A stretch of 64,000 bases of DNA, taken from assembly GCA_036971475.1 (NCBI GenBank), contig JBAIZL010000005.1, positions 67,506,155-67,570,154 on the forward strand, in the 5' to 3' direction. The DNA is from Prosapia bicincta. Lineage: Eukaryota; Arthropoda; Insecta; Hemiptera; Cercopidae. This document shows positions 36,016 through 49,268 of the stretch, piece by piece. Every line of letters starts with the position of its first letter. Position 1 is the first letter of the stretch. The notes beneath the pieces are model-generated. The model was given only the letters and a program-made list of their open reading frames with translations. It was not told the DNA's origin and searched no databases. The translations under genes were made by a program, and so were the position numbers.

Positions 36016-39000
36016 AAGAAGAAACAGTTGAGCTATGGTTTTATCACAGTTCCACCTTTAAAATGATTGTGTTTAAGGTAAAGAGTGCTTTAAAAACTAT
36101 TACGAAATATTTTAGCTTATTTTTACTTCTAAAATGGGTTTTTATTAAAATATGCTAGTTTTATTTGCCTTTTTAGGGTTTAAATTACTGTTTCTAAGAT
36201 TTTGATATTCTCAAGTATGATTTTCTCAAAAGATTTGGTACTCAAATCCTAAAGGCATTTGATGATTTTTTTTATTCAGAGTCCTCTTTAGAACACATTT
36301 GTCACATTCCTGAAGTTGAGTGGATTGTTCTGTCGTTCAGGTTTATATCGATATTCTCATTAGGTTAGTGTTTTTTATCCATAAATAAAGATTGTGTACT
36401 TGGATGAAAATAACGCAGGATAAAACGCCTGATACATAATATAGGCAAGATATTATGACATCAAGAGTGCATTGTAGCGTACATTAAAGTGAACCCACTT
36501 CCTTAATGAGGATATAAATGTGTCTACCCACTACCCGGGAATAACTAATCTGTAAGTTTTTTATTTCATAGTCTAGGTGAATAACTATCATAAATGTATG
36601 TATTAGTTTACAAATTTGTAAAGCTCCGAGAAAAGTTGTAATTTTAAAGCTCATCTTCTTTATCTTATATTCCACTTTCTCTTTCCTTTATTTATGGTTT
36701 AGCCATCCTTAATTCCCTCGTTCTACATCCTATTATCTCTAGAAATAATTCATACGTAGAACACTAAAAAAAATCAGAATTGAAGTTTTACCCACAAAAG
36801 TGTGACATTTCTCCGGAGCACCGCGCACCGTATAGTTTGTGGTTGCGGTGACCAGTGCCAAAACTCAACAGCCTAATCGCTACCATTACCCTACAGAATG
36901 TCTCTAATAGCCATCGTTCCTCTAATCATAAACATTGCAACAATTCAGTTGTTTGGAGAGTTTCTAAAATGCCCTGAAAACAAAGGTTAGTTTTAATAGT
37001 GGGGAAATATTTACCACTAAGCAAACATTTAGTTAGAAAAAACAGGAAACCTAACATGACTCCTCTAAATGCAGAGGAACTGTAAATAGTAAACGTATTA
37101 TGGTACTAAAACTTTGTTGAATCAAAAATTGAATATCAATAAATATCTTATTTTACAGTAGGCATACTTTAATAATTTGCCCTTTTAAACAAAGTTAAAA
37201 GGTTAATTCTATTGAACCACTCTTTTCAGATTTCTTGTGACATTGTCTACCGTATTATTTCAATTAGGCAATCATAGAAACAAGTTTTATTTAGGATTGA
37301 TTGAGCCTAATGGCGCAATCTGTGTAATGGCCGAATATATGAACATTGCTTTTCTACGGCTTTCTAAATGCGTAAATAACCATCGACTTAGTATTTCGTA
37401 ACCAAACTATATAAATTTATATTCGCTGCAGTACGTAACAATTTGGTTCCAAGACTCAATGTTGTGCAAGTTTTATATGAACCAAAGGACTTAGCTGAGC
37501 ACAAATTCGATCCTGTCTTGAAAGGCCCAAGTGGTGAAAAACGTCAGATCTCAAATTTTTGAGTAACTTAGATACTAGCTGCCCCGCCGTTTCAAAGCAA
37601 GCAGGACCCCAAAAGATGTACTATTTTTCTCCAACTGCATATCACAAGCTTTTTCTCCAATTTGTAACAGAGTTATTTAAAGGCATATGCTTAAATGACT
37701 TTTAATATGGATCATTCAAAAATCGTAATTTAAACAAATAAAGTAAAACATCTTTACAATAATACTGTACGTGACGTAACGCATGCTAATGAAAGTCTTG
37801 ATGATGACCCTAGAATTATACAAAGTGGTGTCTAGAACAATGTTGAGACTATCTCCAATGATTACGTTACTTACAGTCGAGTATTTTAAATGTGTATTCT
37901 CAAAGAATTTAGAGATTATGGTATCTTGTAACACGAAAAGTATGTCTTTAAGCGCATTTTGAGGAGCTGACACCTGTATTGCTCCAGTTTCTAAGCTATA
38001 GTAGCCTATTTCTGCAAGAAAAAGCTGAAGATAGGGTGAAAATATGTCTCATGGTTGAAGACCAGTTTGGTTTTTAACAGTTAAAGGGCTGTTTAGAACA
38101 CAGCAGTAAATAAGGCCGTGTTATTCTTAATATACGTTTAAACATTCGACAGTGCGGGAATTTAACCCATAATTCGAGAGTGGCGATGTTCACGCTATCT
38201 ACTGTTTCTATCGTGAGTAAGAGAGACTACAAATATAGGCTAAAGATAGTATGTTCTTCAAACTAAATTTAATTAAACAAAATATAGTTGGGAGATATGT
38301 AATTTTTAAAAAAACAATTTTTCTTTTTACACAACAATAGGATATTATTTTAACAAAAACACTAAATTTGCAATGTTTATTGTACTAAAATGTTGTCTAT
38401 AATTTATTTATTTGACAGTAAGTTAGTCCTGTCAGGAATCATGCAGTTAAGGCATTACTTAAAACTAGGACATAAATAATAGACAAAATCTTCAACTTTC
38501 GCAAAAAAACTTTGATTTTTATTTAACTATTTCATATTGAGCTCATTAAATAAAGCACGAAAATTATAATCAAAATAATATTGAGAACTAATGTTAAGCT
38601 TATTGTGTTTCGATAAATGTTATGGAAACTTTATTATTTAAAATTTACATTCGGGAAACTAACTCGTAAATTATACTCTAATCTAGGGCTACCATTGCTT
38701 TGATTAATTCCATTTTGTATTTAATTTTAAAAGAACGACAATTTAAAATATACACATTTTTTTATAATTAATGTGATGTGAATTATGTTTATCAAGATAA
38801 CGTTTGAACGTGTTTTTACCACAACTGGACCCTTCATTGGAGTTTTAACACTTTATTTTAACATAAATAATAAGCAAAACTTGCGCTATTAATTTTAGTC
38901 TTATAAAATGAAAACACTTAAAAGCTTACACTATAGAGTTTAATACATTTCAATAAACTTCATTCTACAAAAAATATGACAACAATTACGGCCACAATAT

Positions 39001-40500
39001 CTTTTTAAGGTGTACACCTAATTAATCTTAAAACTCAAGATCTTAGGTCTATTAAGAAAACTCCAACACTTCCTCCGTCAAGCCATTATCTATAACTGAG
39101 AGCCGCAACGTGTCTTGGGGACTTCCTTATGCATGACGTCATGAATATGTAAACACTCTCGCTACCCCATCTGTAACCCTCTTCTTGTAAGGCTGAAGTG
39201 CTCCTCTTGTGAAAACGATACTTTTGGCAAGAATTGATATTAGATTTGTTTAGAGTTCTCGTGAAAACGCCGTTACAAAATATTTCTGTTTTTTCCAAAT
39301 TTATAATTGTCATTATTTAAAGATATATGAATGAGCAGAATGGTAGAGTATAATGAGCTATAGGTGTGTAGTTTAAATATTCAGTTAAGGTTAAAAGCAA
39401 TTTGTTTGTATTTGTCTATTTATAGTTTCGAAACATTACAGCACAGAAGCATGTAGGTTTAGTTCAAGAGTTTATATATCTTTAATCTCACATCATTCAT
39501 GTACATTTGCCTGAGATACTAATATTTACTTCATTAAAATAGTCGTCCATTTAATTTCACTTTTATTATTACTATGTAGAGTTTATAAAAGTTATTACTG
39601 AAGATATTACTAAATACTAGTAAGTAGTTATAGTAATAGCGTAAATTTAATTATTCTATTTATATTACCATAATTTACTATTGGTAATAATCATTATACT
39701 ATTAGTATAAGTATATTGCGATGTGTGGTGTTGAAGAGGTGAAAAGGAAGAAAACAACTAATTGGTAGACAGTATTACGATTAATTAACGCTGACAAAAA
39801 ATTGTGACTGAAGTTGTGAAATATCACCGAGGAATATGTTTTTTAAGTAAAATGCACAGATGAAAACAAAATTATGATGTAACATCCAATTGGAAAAAAA
39901 ATTAATGTGAAAATATCTGCAAATAATGTAACTAGATATACTTTGACGAAAACAGTAGCAGATAAAACATTGACGCAGTTTAAATGTTCTCACATAACAC
40001 TATCAGTCAGTGGAGACATGGAAAGTGAGAGCTTCTATACGAATTCATGAAGTTATCACAATATTATTTCATAATATTTGCCTACAAATGCAGACAAATC
40101 AAGAATATGTAAAGGCGACTAGTTCATAACTCTTACTCCTGGAACAATATTTAGTTGTATTTATTCCATTCTTACTCCCCCCCTCTTTTGACTAGAAGTA
40201 ATGTATAAAGACATTAGACAGTAATTGTATTAGTAAACGTAATAAACTTGTTTCGCCTAAAACAAATTACAATTGTTTACTTCTAAATGAGTACTATATT
40301 TTTATTTCTCATTTTTAAACAATTATTTTAGTCTATAAATCGATAAATCGATACTGAACGTATATTTTATTTGTTTATTTGTTATATATAACTACCTTGT
40401 ACACTGATATTTAGTTAAATCTATATATAATTATACCTTAATGTTGTACAGGTGTATATATTCATTTTAACTTGAACTTTAAAATATAAAACTAAGAGAA
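36016..40500. other. Unique A+T-rich DNA, no gene recognised
   Basis: 4.5 kb without repeats. Open frames (36484-36675, 37716-37973, 39086-39313 and 39781-39993, minus strand) have no recognisable motif. The patch 37500-37620 is more G+C-rich but unassigned. Confidence 0.45.
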
Positions 40501-40984
40501 ATATACAGGAAGTGTCAAGTGGAATCTGCCAAGCTCCACAAGACCTTTTCTCTCGCCAAAATAATGAAAAAAGTACATGTAAACATGGGTCCGGAAATGG
40601 TTCGTTGGAGGGTTAAAAAGGGTCAAAGATTTCACCCTAAATTCAGCTTCCTCATTGAAATTAACTGACTCTGAAAGTTTTAGGGCATTAATTGAGTTTG
40701 TTCATTAAATAAGTTTTATCTACAATGAGCTGACAAATCGTATAAAACCCGTCCCAGAACTCCGTCTTTAATATTTTAAAAGAAAATCGGGGTGACGCAA
40801 AATAGGTTAGGATTTAAAACACACATTTTTGCGTTTGGACTACAATAATTCCGTTAAATTACCTATAAACAAAGAAAAATGATAACTAAAACTTGTAGAG
40901 AATTTTATAATTAAAAATAATGTTAATAAAGTCAATATAAAAAATGTTTATTTTTATAAATCCAATTTATCATATATTGACGAA
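40501..40984 (-). mobile_element. Probable non-coding flank of the mariner-type element
   Basis: It directly follows the transposase remnant in its reading direction. It contains ACATGGGTCCGGAAATGGTT and a nearby AAAATAATGAAAAAAG word of a kind I associate with flanks of this transposase type in arthropods. This association is from memory, and the terminal repeat was not located. Confidence 0.3.
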
Positions 40985-41400
40985 TACAAAACTAACAATT
41001 ATGAAAATAAAGCATTCCCAACGACGTAGCCTGATGGTAAAATGTTGGGCGGTGTCTCAAAATAATTTTATTAAAAATACCAAATTTATTTAAATAATTT
41101 ACAATATTATTCACAAAACTACCTAATAAACTTACATTGCAACATGATTGCAAGAGCTGCTCAAAATCTCCACTCCCATTGTTAATACACATTTCATCAC
41201 GATGATTTAAATAGACCATTGCGTTCTCTACCATTATTGGGCTGTGTTTTATTTTTAGGGCAGCAATCATGATTCTGTATAAAAGTTCATTTCCATTATC
41301 GGATTTTTGAGCATACACTTATGACTTCATGTGTCCCTATATAAAGAAGTCTAAGGGGATAGAATCAGGAGATCTCGGTGGGCATGATCTTGGGCTTCCA
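40985..41400 (-). pseudogene. Tc1/mariner-type (DDE) transposase C-terminal fragment
   Basis: On the minus strand the frame reads CPPRSPDSIPLDFFI, a stop in place of the usual tryptophan, GHMKS, a second stop, then VYAQKSDNGNELLYRI, a variable stretch, and DEMCINNGSGDFEQLL. This is the typical end of IS630/Tc1/mariner-type DDE transposases, where P-R-S-P-D-x-x-P-x-D-F-x-x-W-G-x-x-K carries the last catalytic-region motif and the C-terminal R-x-x-x-C-I-x-x-x-G-x-x-F-E motif follows. The N-terminal DNA-binding part and the first catalytic aspartates are missing. The 3' part runs on open to about 40992 beyond the normal end. It is a dead fragment. Confidence 0.75.
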
Positions 41401-42464
41401 CTTGTTTGACTGTTTGAGAAATACATGCGCTTCTAGCGGCTAACTTATGTACTTAATAAATAATATTCCTTACTTCTTTACCAATGCGTGATTTTCAAAT
41501 CTTTTAGTTTTGTGTGTTCCTTAATGAAACTGATTTGAAAAGTAAACTAAAATAATGTTTTTGAGATTAATACTTTCTACAAATTGTGTTGATCATTTTT
41601 CTTGGTTTATAGGAAATTTAACGAGTTATTATTGTCCAAACACAAAAAGAGTTTGTATTCCGTCCTCAACCTTTATTTGCTTTACCCCAATTTTCATCCA
41701 AACTATTGGAGATAGAGTTTCGGCACGAGTTTTATACTATTTTTCCTCTCATTTGACATACAACGTAATTAAATAACAAAATCAATTACGCTAAATAAAA
41801 TTTCAGTGTTAGTACATTTCTCTGAGAGAGCTGAATATCTATATAACTCTGCGAAGAAGTATTTCTTGGCCCAGGTTTGTATGAACGTTTTTAGTTATTT
41901 TAGTGATAGGTATAGGCCTACGCAGTTGGGCCGATTCCTCCTAAAACACCCTTTATATTTAAATTGCTTTTCATATATAAGTTATCTATTTATTCAATCT
42001 AATTGAACCAACCTGTCCTATATATAAGCCACGTTTTTCAGGCAATGGGACGGTATAAATAAATTCTCTTGTTTACAATTAAACAGGAAATATTATAAAC
42101 ATTTTGTAAAATTTGCGAGACATGATTACTGTGTTAAATATTTTTAAACAAAATCTAAAAATAATAAAATTGTGTTATAACCTAAAAATAGATGTGAAAA
42201 TAAATTTTTTTTAGTTTGTTTCATTTAAAAAATCATTTATATGAAAGACACATCCTTTAGTTTTAAAGGTTTTTATTATTGTAAAGGATGGATCAAATAA
42301 AAAGGAAATATATTTCTTATGAACGGGATATGTTCAATTGCGTTTTAATTATCAGGTGGGAAAATAAATACAAAACCTAACATACATTCGATTTGTACAA
42401 AACCTAATAATCCTTTGGAAAGAATAGTGTTGCTTATTACAGCCCGATAATCGAATTTTGTTTT
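41401..42464. other. Unique A+T-rich DNA, no gene recognised
   Basis: The rest of the transposase was looked for upstream (above 41400, minus strand) and not found. Confidence 0.45.
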
Positions 42465-42974
42465 GTACCTTAGTTTTGTATTGAAATTAAACAATATATA
42501 TTCTGTAGATTATACACACCTTAGTTTTGTATTGTAATAACACAAAATATATTCTGTAGATATTACACACCTTAGTTTTGTATTGAAATAACACAATATA
42601 TATTCTGTACATTGTACACACCTTAGTTTTATATTGAAATTACACAATATATATTCTGTAGATTTTACACACCTTAGTTTTGTATTGAAATTACACAATA
42701 TATATTCTGTAGATTGTACACGCCTTAGTTTTGTATTGAAATTACACAATATATATATTCTGTAGATTGTACACACCTTAGTTTTGTATTGAAATAACAC
42801 AATATATATTCTGTAGATTTTACACACCTTAGTTTTGTATTGAAATTACACAATATATATTCTGTAGATTGTACACGCCTTAGTTTTGTATTGAAATTAC
42901 ACAATATATATTCTGTAGATTGTACACACCTTAGTTTTGTATTGAATTTACACAATATATATTCTGTAGATTGT
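42465..42974. repeat. 51-bp tandem array, about 10 copies
   Basis: CCTTAGTTTTGTATTGAAAT and ACACAATATATATTCTGTAG recur with a period of 50-53, mostly 51. Copies differ by GATTGTACAC versus GATTTTACAC. The period is 17 codons, which explains the minus-strand frames with the word TEYILCNFNTKLRC. Confidence 0.96.
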
Positions 42975-44004
42975 TCATAATTTTGGGATTTTAAGCCATG
43001 GACAACGTTATAAAAGTTTTAAAGGAAATTCCTATAAATCCACAAGGAATTAATTCTACGTAAAATGAAATCCAACATGTTTCTTCTTTTTTATTTATGT
43101 GACTCCAAAATGTTTTCCGAACATAATCAATTGATTTTAGAGGTCGTAACTCACAAATAGTGATTAAAACTAATTAACAAAACACAATTGAATCATACCC
43201 CCGATAAACCAATACATACAGGCCTAATTATCTTAGCCTACGACACGTACACCGTATCCGCTTGGATTGGTTATAAAGGTGTGACAACTTCACTAACGAT
43301 ACCACCAAAGTCGACAAACTACTATACGGACAGGCATAAAACATGAATTTTATATACTTTATTATTTACAATTGCAAGCTGTCTTACTAAGTTTTTAAAA
43401 ATTAAAGAGGTTGTTTAAATTTTTTGTAATTTCTAAAACAAATATTTCCTTGTATAATTTTGTTTTATGAAAATAAACATTTTAAGTTTGCTTTTCTTAA
43501 GTTCTATATATTTTGATTATTATTAATTAGGAGATTTTTATGGCTACTAGTAGTATTACTAGTATTAGTTTACTTGCTTAACATTTATGAAAACGTTCCA
43601 ACACAGTTTAATTACAACTACTAAGTTAGCTTACAGTCTATTTACACTTTACTGGCATTCTTACTCTGTCACTAAAGCTTTTACTCTGTCTACTAAATTG
43701 CAATAACGGCCCTCATCTTGCTTAACCAACGCTTTCAATCGACTTGTCGTCTCTAGTAATTTCTGTTAGCTTTTTACCTGAATTCTCTAGAACAATGTAG
43801 CTGTTGTGTCCAATTTATTAGTGACTTACGTCCATTACAAAACAGAGAATTCACTGCTTGTAAAGCTTGTCTTTGATTTCTTTTGAAATACGTGCATATT
43901 CCTTTTAGCCTATTAACTGAATTCACAAACAATGTTTTTATAGCATTTCACTGATTGTAAAGGTAACATATAGTGAGAAATGTAAAGAGGCTTTATCTTT
44001 GTAT
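42975..44004. other. Unique A+T-rich DNA, no gene recognised
   Basis: Nothing identifiable up to the start of the 44-kb duplicated segment. Confidence 0.45.
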
Positions 44005-46090
44005 GTTGTGCGTAAGGCTTATAGTGCGTGTAAGTGTGGGCATTACTAGGCGAAAGCTTTTCCATGTTTCATAACGAGACGTGACGTCGGCAGCATGGAG
44101 CAGGTGGTATATGAGGCGATCCATCATCCCTTCTCCACCGACCTCTACCCCAACATAAGCACAGATTTTATATAACTTGGAGGTAATGATTTACCTTCCT
44201 ATCATGGACATTGGAATTTATTGTTTTTTATTGTTATTTCTTAAAATTTTGGAAAATATTGTTTCAATTCTCTATATAGCATATATTATTACATATACTA
44301 AAATTGAAAACTATATTTTGTACAGAAACATTAGGGATGTGTTATTTCACAAAATAAATGTAAATTCTTACTTAGAAATGATGAAAGTTAAAGTATTTTA
44401 AATATTAATCAAAGGTAATTAAATCAATGATATTATTAATTACGGAAATTACAGTTATTTTCTTTCATCGTCTTTCGAAACAAATTTTATTAGTTTTCTT
44501 TTAGACTTTCTAATAAAATAAATATTTCTAAAGATTCGTACGTTTTAATTACTTGCTATTTTTAAATTTCTATTCAAAATTTCTTCCATACTTTCAGCTT
44601 ATATTCCTTCCCTGACTTTTATCTTTCCCCTTTATAATTTATTGTTTTATAATCCTAATCGTTATTTTCCTCAATGGTTTCATTGATTTCCCCATAACAC
44701 TTTCCCTACAACTACTTAAGTTCTCTACCTTATTCTCTATCTAATTAATACATCCTATTTTTTTTTATGACTTTTGTTTAAACTCTTGGTGTTGTTTTCA
44801 TTCTATCTACAGTGGCCACTTTTCTATTTTCCTTTGGTCATTAGAAAATGTCTTTATTTGTTCGTTTTTCTATTACAATTTTTAATTTTTTCTATTATTT
44901 ATTTGCTCTTCATTGTAGTTTTCATATATGTATTTTCCCTTTCTTTGTCTCAATCCTGCCTTATTTCTTTATCCTTTTTATTACTTTGCCCTCTCTTTCC
45001 CGATATTCTTCTCAATACTCTTTAGTAAACTTTCTTCTTCCTAGTTTAATTATTTCTAATTAAAAAATATTTAGGGATTGCACCAGCGATTCCTTTAATA
45101 AACTTTTATGAAATCCTAAAATTATTGGCTTTAAATTTCAAATGTTTTAAAAGAATATACAAATTATTTAGTAATTTTCTTCGAAATATTCAGTCATGTT
45201 GAAGACTTTCAACAATAGATATAAATGCTAACAGTTATGTAAGACGGTTTTTATATAAACAAATTGTATTATTATTGGCCAAATGCTACGAGTATTTGAG
45301 TAATAAAGATTTATTATATATAGTCATTTTACAAACATTAATAATAATTTTAAAATAATAATTCGCTTGCACTATTTATTTGTTCATCTTGCGGGTTTTT
45401 TAGTATAGCATACCTATTGATTACAATAGGCAAAACACCGAAAGCCCTTAATATGTGACGCTTGTACTCTTCAAGTTTTCCGGACGTAAATATTCATGTA
45501 TGTGAACATTTATTTCAATTGCTTATTTTTTAAATTGTTTAATTTCTTTGGGAACAACTTGTCTAATATTGTGTATAAAGTAGATGTAAAGTCGTTTCAT
45601 TTTTAAATTGCACATCATAGCTTTACAAATGATAATTTTTCAAAATAAAAGTAGCTAATTTTCGTACGTGCTTGCGTGGGTATGTATATATCTGTAAAAG
45701 CAAAAGGGAGATATTACTTGCTATCACTTATTGCCAAACATTTAGAGTCTGTTTTTATATAAGGTAATTTGAACTATCTTTAACTTACACTAATTTTTTA
45801 GCATCAATTCATTGGTTACTAGTGTAGATATAACTTCGTTTCCTTGGTGCAAATAACGCTAAGGAGGATTGTAAAAACGTTCAGGGTACAATACGAGGCC
45901 AAATAAATATGGTTGCGAAAACCCTTTCGAAATACTTAATACTGAAGTTATTTCTGCTGCGACATTCAATAAGCAGATGGAGTAAAACGGCTTAAGAGGG
46001 AAAATGTAGGGGTGAATTTGCAAATTGCGTTTCCTTGCTCGTTCGAATTTTACCTTTCTTGCTGATATAACTCTAAAATAATTACCACGT
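44005..46090 (+). repeat. Copy 1 of a diverged direct duplication, about 2.1 kb
   Basis: It matches 50655-52915 in order: the strongly conserved block at 44025-44190, weak similarity through 44.2-44.35 kb (ATTGAAAACTA), the 45.39-kb ACGTATTGATTACA-type word, the 45.6-45.7-kb region, and 45.88-46.08 kb (GGAGTAAAACGGCTTAAG, TTTCTTGCTGATATAACTCT). Spacing grows from 6.65 to 6.83 kb because TA-rich material was added in copy 2. No intact gene is seen. Confidence 0.85.
44095..44175 (+). CDS. Possible 26-codon ORF in a conserved block (copy 1)
   Basis: The frame starts MEQVVYEAIHHPF and ends STDFI before a TAA. The paralogous block 6.65 kb away keeps the same start, length and stop (50746-50826) with several substitutions. 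Upstream of both, CATAACGAGACGTGACGTCG is identical, including a CRE-like TGACGTC. The block is far better conserved than the DNA around it, which suggests function (an exon, a small ORF or a regulatory site) or a young insertion of one element. The peptide matches no family I know. Confidence 0.25.
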   Translation: MEQVVYEAIHHPFSTDLYPNISTDFI

Positions 46091-46462
46091 TCAAATTTAA
46101 TATTTATTTACACAAATATTAACAATAAAAAATTAAGTAAAACAGTCTGATTTAGCAATAACGTTTTACCGAAATCTGTAGTAGTATCAATCAATAGGCT
46201 TTAATGAGTGCAAGAGCGGGTAAATAGATAGTTAAAATGTTCAAAAACTTACAGGCACGACCTTTTGTTTTACAAGTTATATCCACTAAAAAAATTGTTT
46301 TTTTATATAAAAAAAATAATGAATAATCCATTTTTAGAATATTTTACAGAGACGCAAATCGTATGTTTAAATGAGAATAAGGCTTAGGTGAAATTTATTA
46401 GACAACATTTGAATTAAATGTCTTTGTAGTTAATATAAAATTTTCCTCTCTTATACAAATAC

Positions 46463-46464
<2 letters not shown>
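46091..46464. other. Unique A+T-rich DNA, no gene recognised
   Basis: Nothing identifiable between the end of the duplicated segment and the TA tract. Confidence 0.45.
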
Positions 46465-46522
<58 letters not shown>

Positions 46523-46621
46523 CTAGGTTTTTATATATATTCTAGGTTTTTCAAATACAGGAATATTTATTAATTTATATTCAATTTGAAAAATAAAATT
46601 TAATTTAAAGAAAACATATTA

Positions 46622-46666
<45 letters not shown>

Positions 46667-46935
46667 CAATATGTATTCTTGTGTATTAATGAAGAACATA
46701 AGTCAAAATACAAATACAAGAATTATTATTGAATTTACAATTCAAAGCTTTTCGTTGGCCATTAGTTCTTACTGTTTTCTTGTATTAACTTCTCACTTAC
46801 ATTGTAACGTACTTAAAAAAGAATCATACCTAGTATATATGCGAGTTAAATTTTGAGGACACATAAATAAAGCCCTCGAAAGTAACCAGGCATATATACC
46901 AAGTAAGAATCTTGTTTAATTTCATTGTAGTGTAA

Positions 46936-47012
<77 letters not shown>
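46465..47012. mobile_element. TA-rich cluster with a partial PLE-like tail on the minus strand
   Basis: TA tracts at 46465-46520, 46628-46664 and 46939-47012. Between the second and third lies about 46690-46765, the reverse complement of the 51.1-kb tail (CAAAATACAAATACAAGAAT, then AATTCAAAGCTTTTCGTTGGCC). The motif is cut after stem II, so the CUGANGA half is missing. At 46545-46628 a second related fragment contains TCAAATACAGGAATATTTAT and AAAGAAAACATATTA. Confidence 0.65.
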
Positions 47013-47020
<8 letters not shown>

Positions 47021-48015
47021 CATTATTGATGAACAACAATGGCTTTTCAATTTAATAGAAAAAAATTTTATTACATTTTATTCTCAGTTTGTCCCAACTA
47101 CGAAAACAAAATAAAATTTCATGATATTTTTAAAAACTATATTGAGGTCCTTAATTCAACAAAATGTGTAAAAATATCCTATAGTTACTTGATTACCGTA
47201 GTGTTCGTACTTTAACATATGCCGAAGCAGGTATTTAATCAAGGTATTGTATTCAAAGCTTCTGCAGTGTTTAGAAATGAACTATAGCGTAACGCCGTCG
47301 ATTATCACTCCAAAGTTGGTTTTTCATTTCCATATTTAAAACAACAACCCTAAAATATGGAATGCTTAGTTTTCGTAGTAAATAGCTACATTAAACACAT
47401 ACCACCTTTCCGAAATAGAAAACAATTAAAACCTATGATGACAACGATAAAGAATAATTGTTCCTTTTCACATTGCTTGTGCACATATTTTTTAAATTAA
47501 TAATGGTGTCATATTTTTAAATGATTGTTTTTGATAGAATCACTCCTTTTTATGTACGCATTTTCTTCATTTAATATATTCCCCGTATTATAAGTTAGGA
47601 CATTTAACATCTTAAAATTCAAAAACATAAAAAATGTCATTCACAAAAAAATATTCTATAAACATTTTTTTAAACATTTAATTGATATACCACTCTAATA
47701 AAATTTGATCCTTAACAATCTATAGATCTCATTTCATGTCTTTTACAAATGTTATCATTTACTACTACATAGATAAAGTTTCGTAAGTTCCAAAAAGTTT
47801 CTAGTCTTCCGTACAAATGTCTAGTTTTTGTATCCTTGTAGTAGTCAATCGATACCTAAAAAGGTTTTCTTTAGCTAATATATGATTATACTATAAAGCT
47901 CTGTAAAAGGAAAAGTTTTAGACAGCTTGACAAACTTTCGTGTAAAGACTTGTCTAACGCAGTCGCGATATCAAGCTATTCTCGTCCTTGCTGGTATGTT
48001 GATGGCTGTGTAATA
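47013..48015. other. Unique A+T-rich DNA, no gene recognised
   Basis: Nothing identifiable before the 114-bp array. Confidence 0.45.
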
Positions 48016-49268
48016 GGGTAACTCAAGACACGCCATCAGCGTTAATATATTAAAACTTGCAAAGGAGAGTTTAACAGGGGGTTTAGTAGGTTGTTAGGTT
48101 CTCCAATTTAAATATAACAACGAACATGTGGGTAACTCAAGACACGCCATCAGCGTTAATATATTAATACTTGCAAAGGAGAGTTTAACAGGGTGTTTAG
48201 TAGGTTGTTAGGTTCTCCAATTTAAATATAACAACGAACATGTGGGTAGCTCAAGACACGCCATCGACGTTAATATATTAATACTTGCAAAGGAGAGTTT
48301 AACAGGGGGTTTAGTAGGTTGTTAGAGTGTCCAATTTAAATATAACAACGAACATGTGGGTAACTCAAGCCACGCCATCAGCGTTAATATATTAAAACTT
48401 GCAAAGGAGAGTTTAACAGGGGGTTTAGTAGGTTGTTAGGTTCTCCAATTTAAATATAACAACGAACATGTGGGTAACTCAAGACAAGCCATCAACGTTA
48501 ATATATTAAAACTTGCAAAGGAGAGTTTAACAGGGGGTTTAGTAGGTTGTTAGGTTCTCCAATTTAAATATAACAACGAACATGTGGGTAACTTAAGACA
48601 AGCCATCGACGTTAATATATTAATACTTGCAAAGGAGAGTTTAACGGGGGGTTTAGTAGGTTGTTAGGTTGTCCAATTTAAATATAACAACGAACATGTG
48701 GGTAACTCAAGACACGCCATTAGCGTTAATATATTAAAACTTGCAAAGGAGAGCTTAACAGGGGGATTAGTAGGTTGTCAGGTTGTCCAATTTAAATATA
48801 ACAACGAAAATGTCGGTAACTCAAGACACGCCATCAGCGTTAATATATTAAAACTTGCAAAGGAGAGCTTAACAGGGGGTTTAGTAGGTTGTTAGGTTCT
48901 CCAATTTAAATATAACAACGAACATGTGGGTAACTCAAGAAAAGCCATCGACGTTAATATATTAAAACTTGCAAAGGAGAGCTTAACAGCGGGTTTAGTA
49001 GGTTGTTAGGTTCTCCAATTTAAATATAACAACGAACATGTGGGTAACTCAAGACACGCCATTAGCGTTAATATATTAAAACTTGCAAAGGAGAGCTTAA
49101 CAGGGGGTTTAGTAGGTTGTTAGGTTGTCCAATTTAAAAATAACAACGAACATGTGGGTAACCCAAGACACGCCATCGGCGTTAATATATTAATACTTGC
49201 AAAAGAGAGTTTAACAGGGGGTTTAGTAGGTTGTCAGGCTGTCCAATTTAAATATAACAACAAACATG
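48016..49268. repeat. 114-bp tandem array, 11 copies
   Basis: GGTAACTCAAGACACGCCAT-type starts recur at 48016, 48130, 48244, 48358, 48472, 48586, 48700, 48814, 48928, 49042 and 49156. Spacing is 114 throughout. Copies 3, 6 and 9 have the variant TCGACG where most others have TCAGCG or TTAGCG, which suggests a trimeric higher-order unit of 342 bp. Since 114 is 38 codons, a short frame stays open across two units. Confidence 0.97.

Noticed and set aside
48016..49268. CRISPR array (regular repeats)
   Set aside because: The whole 114-bp unit is repeated with no variable spacers; this and the other arrays are head-to-tail satellites in a eukaryotic context.
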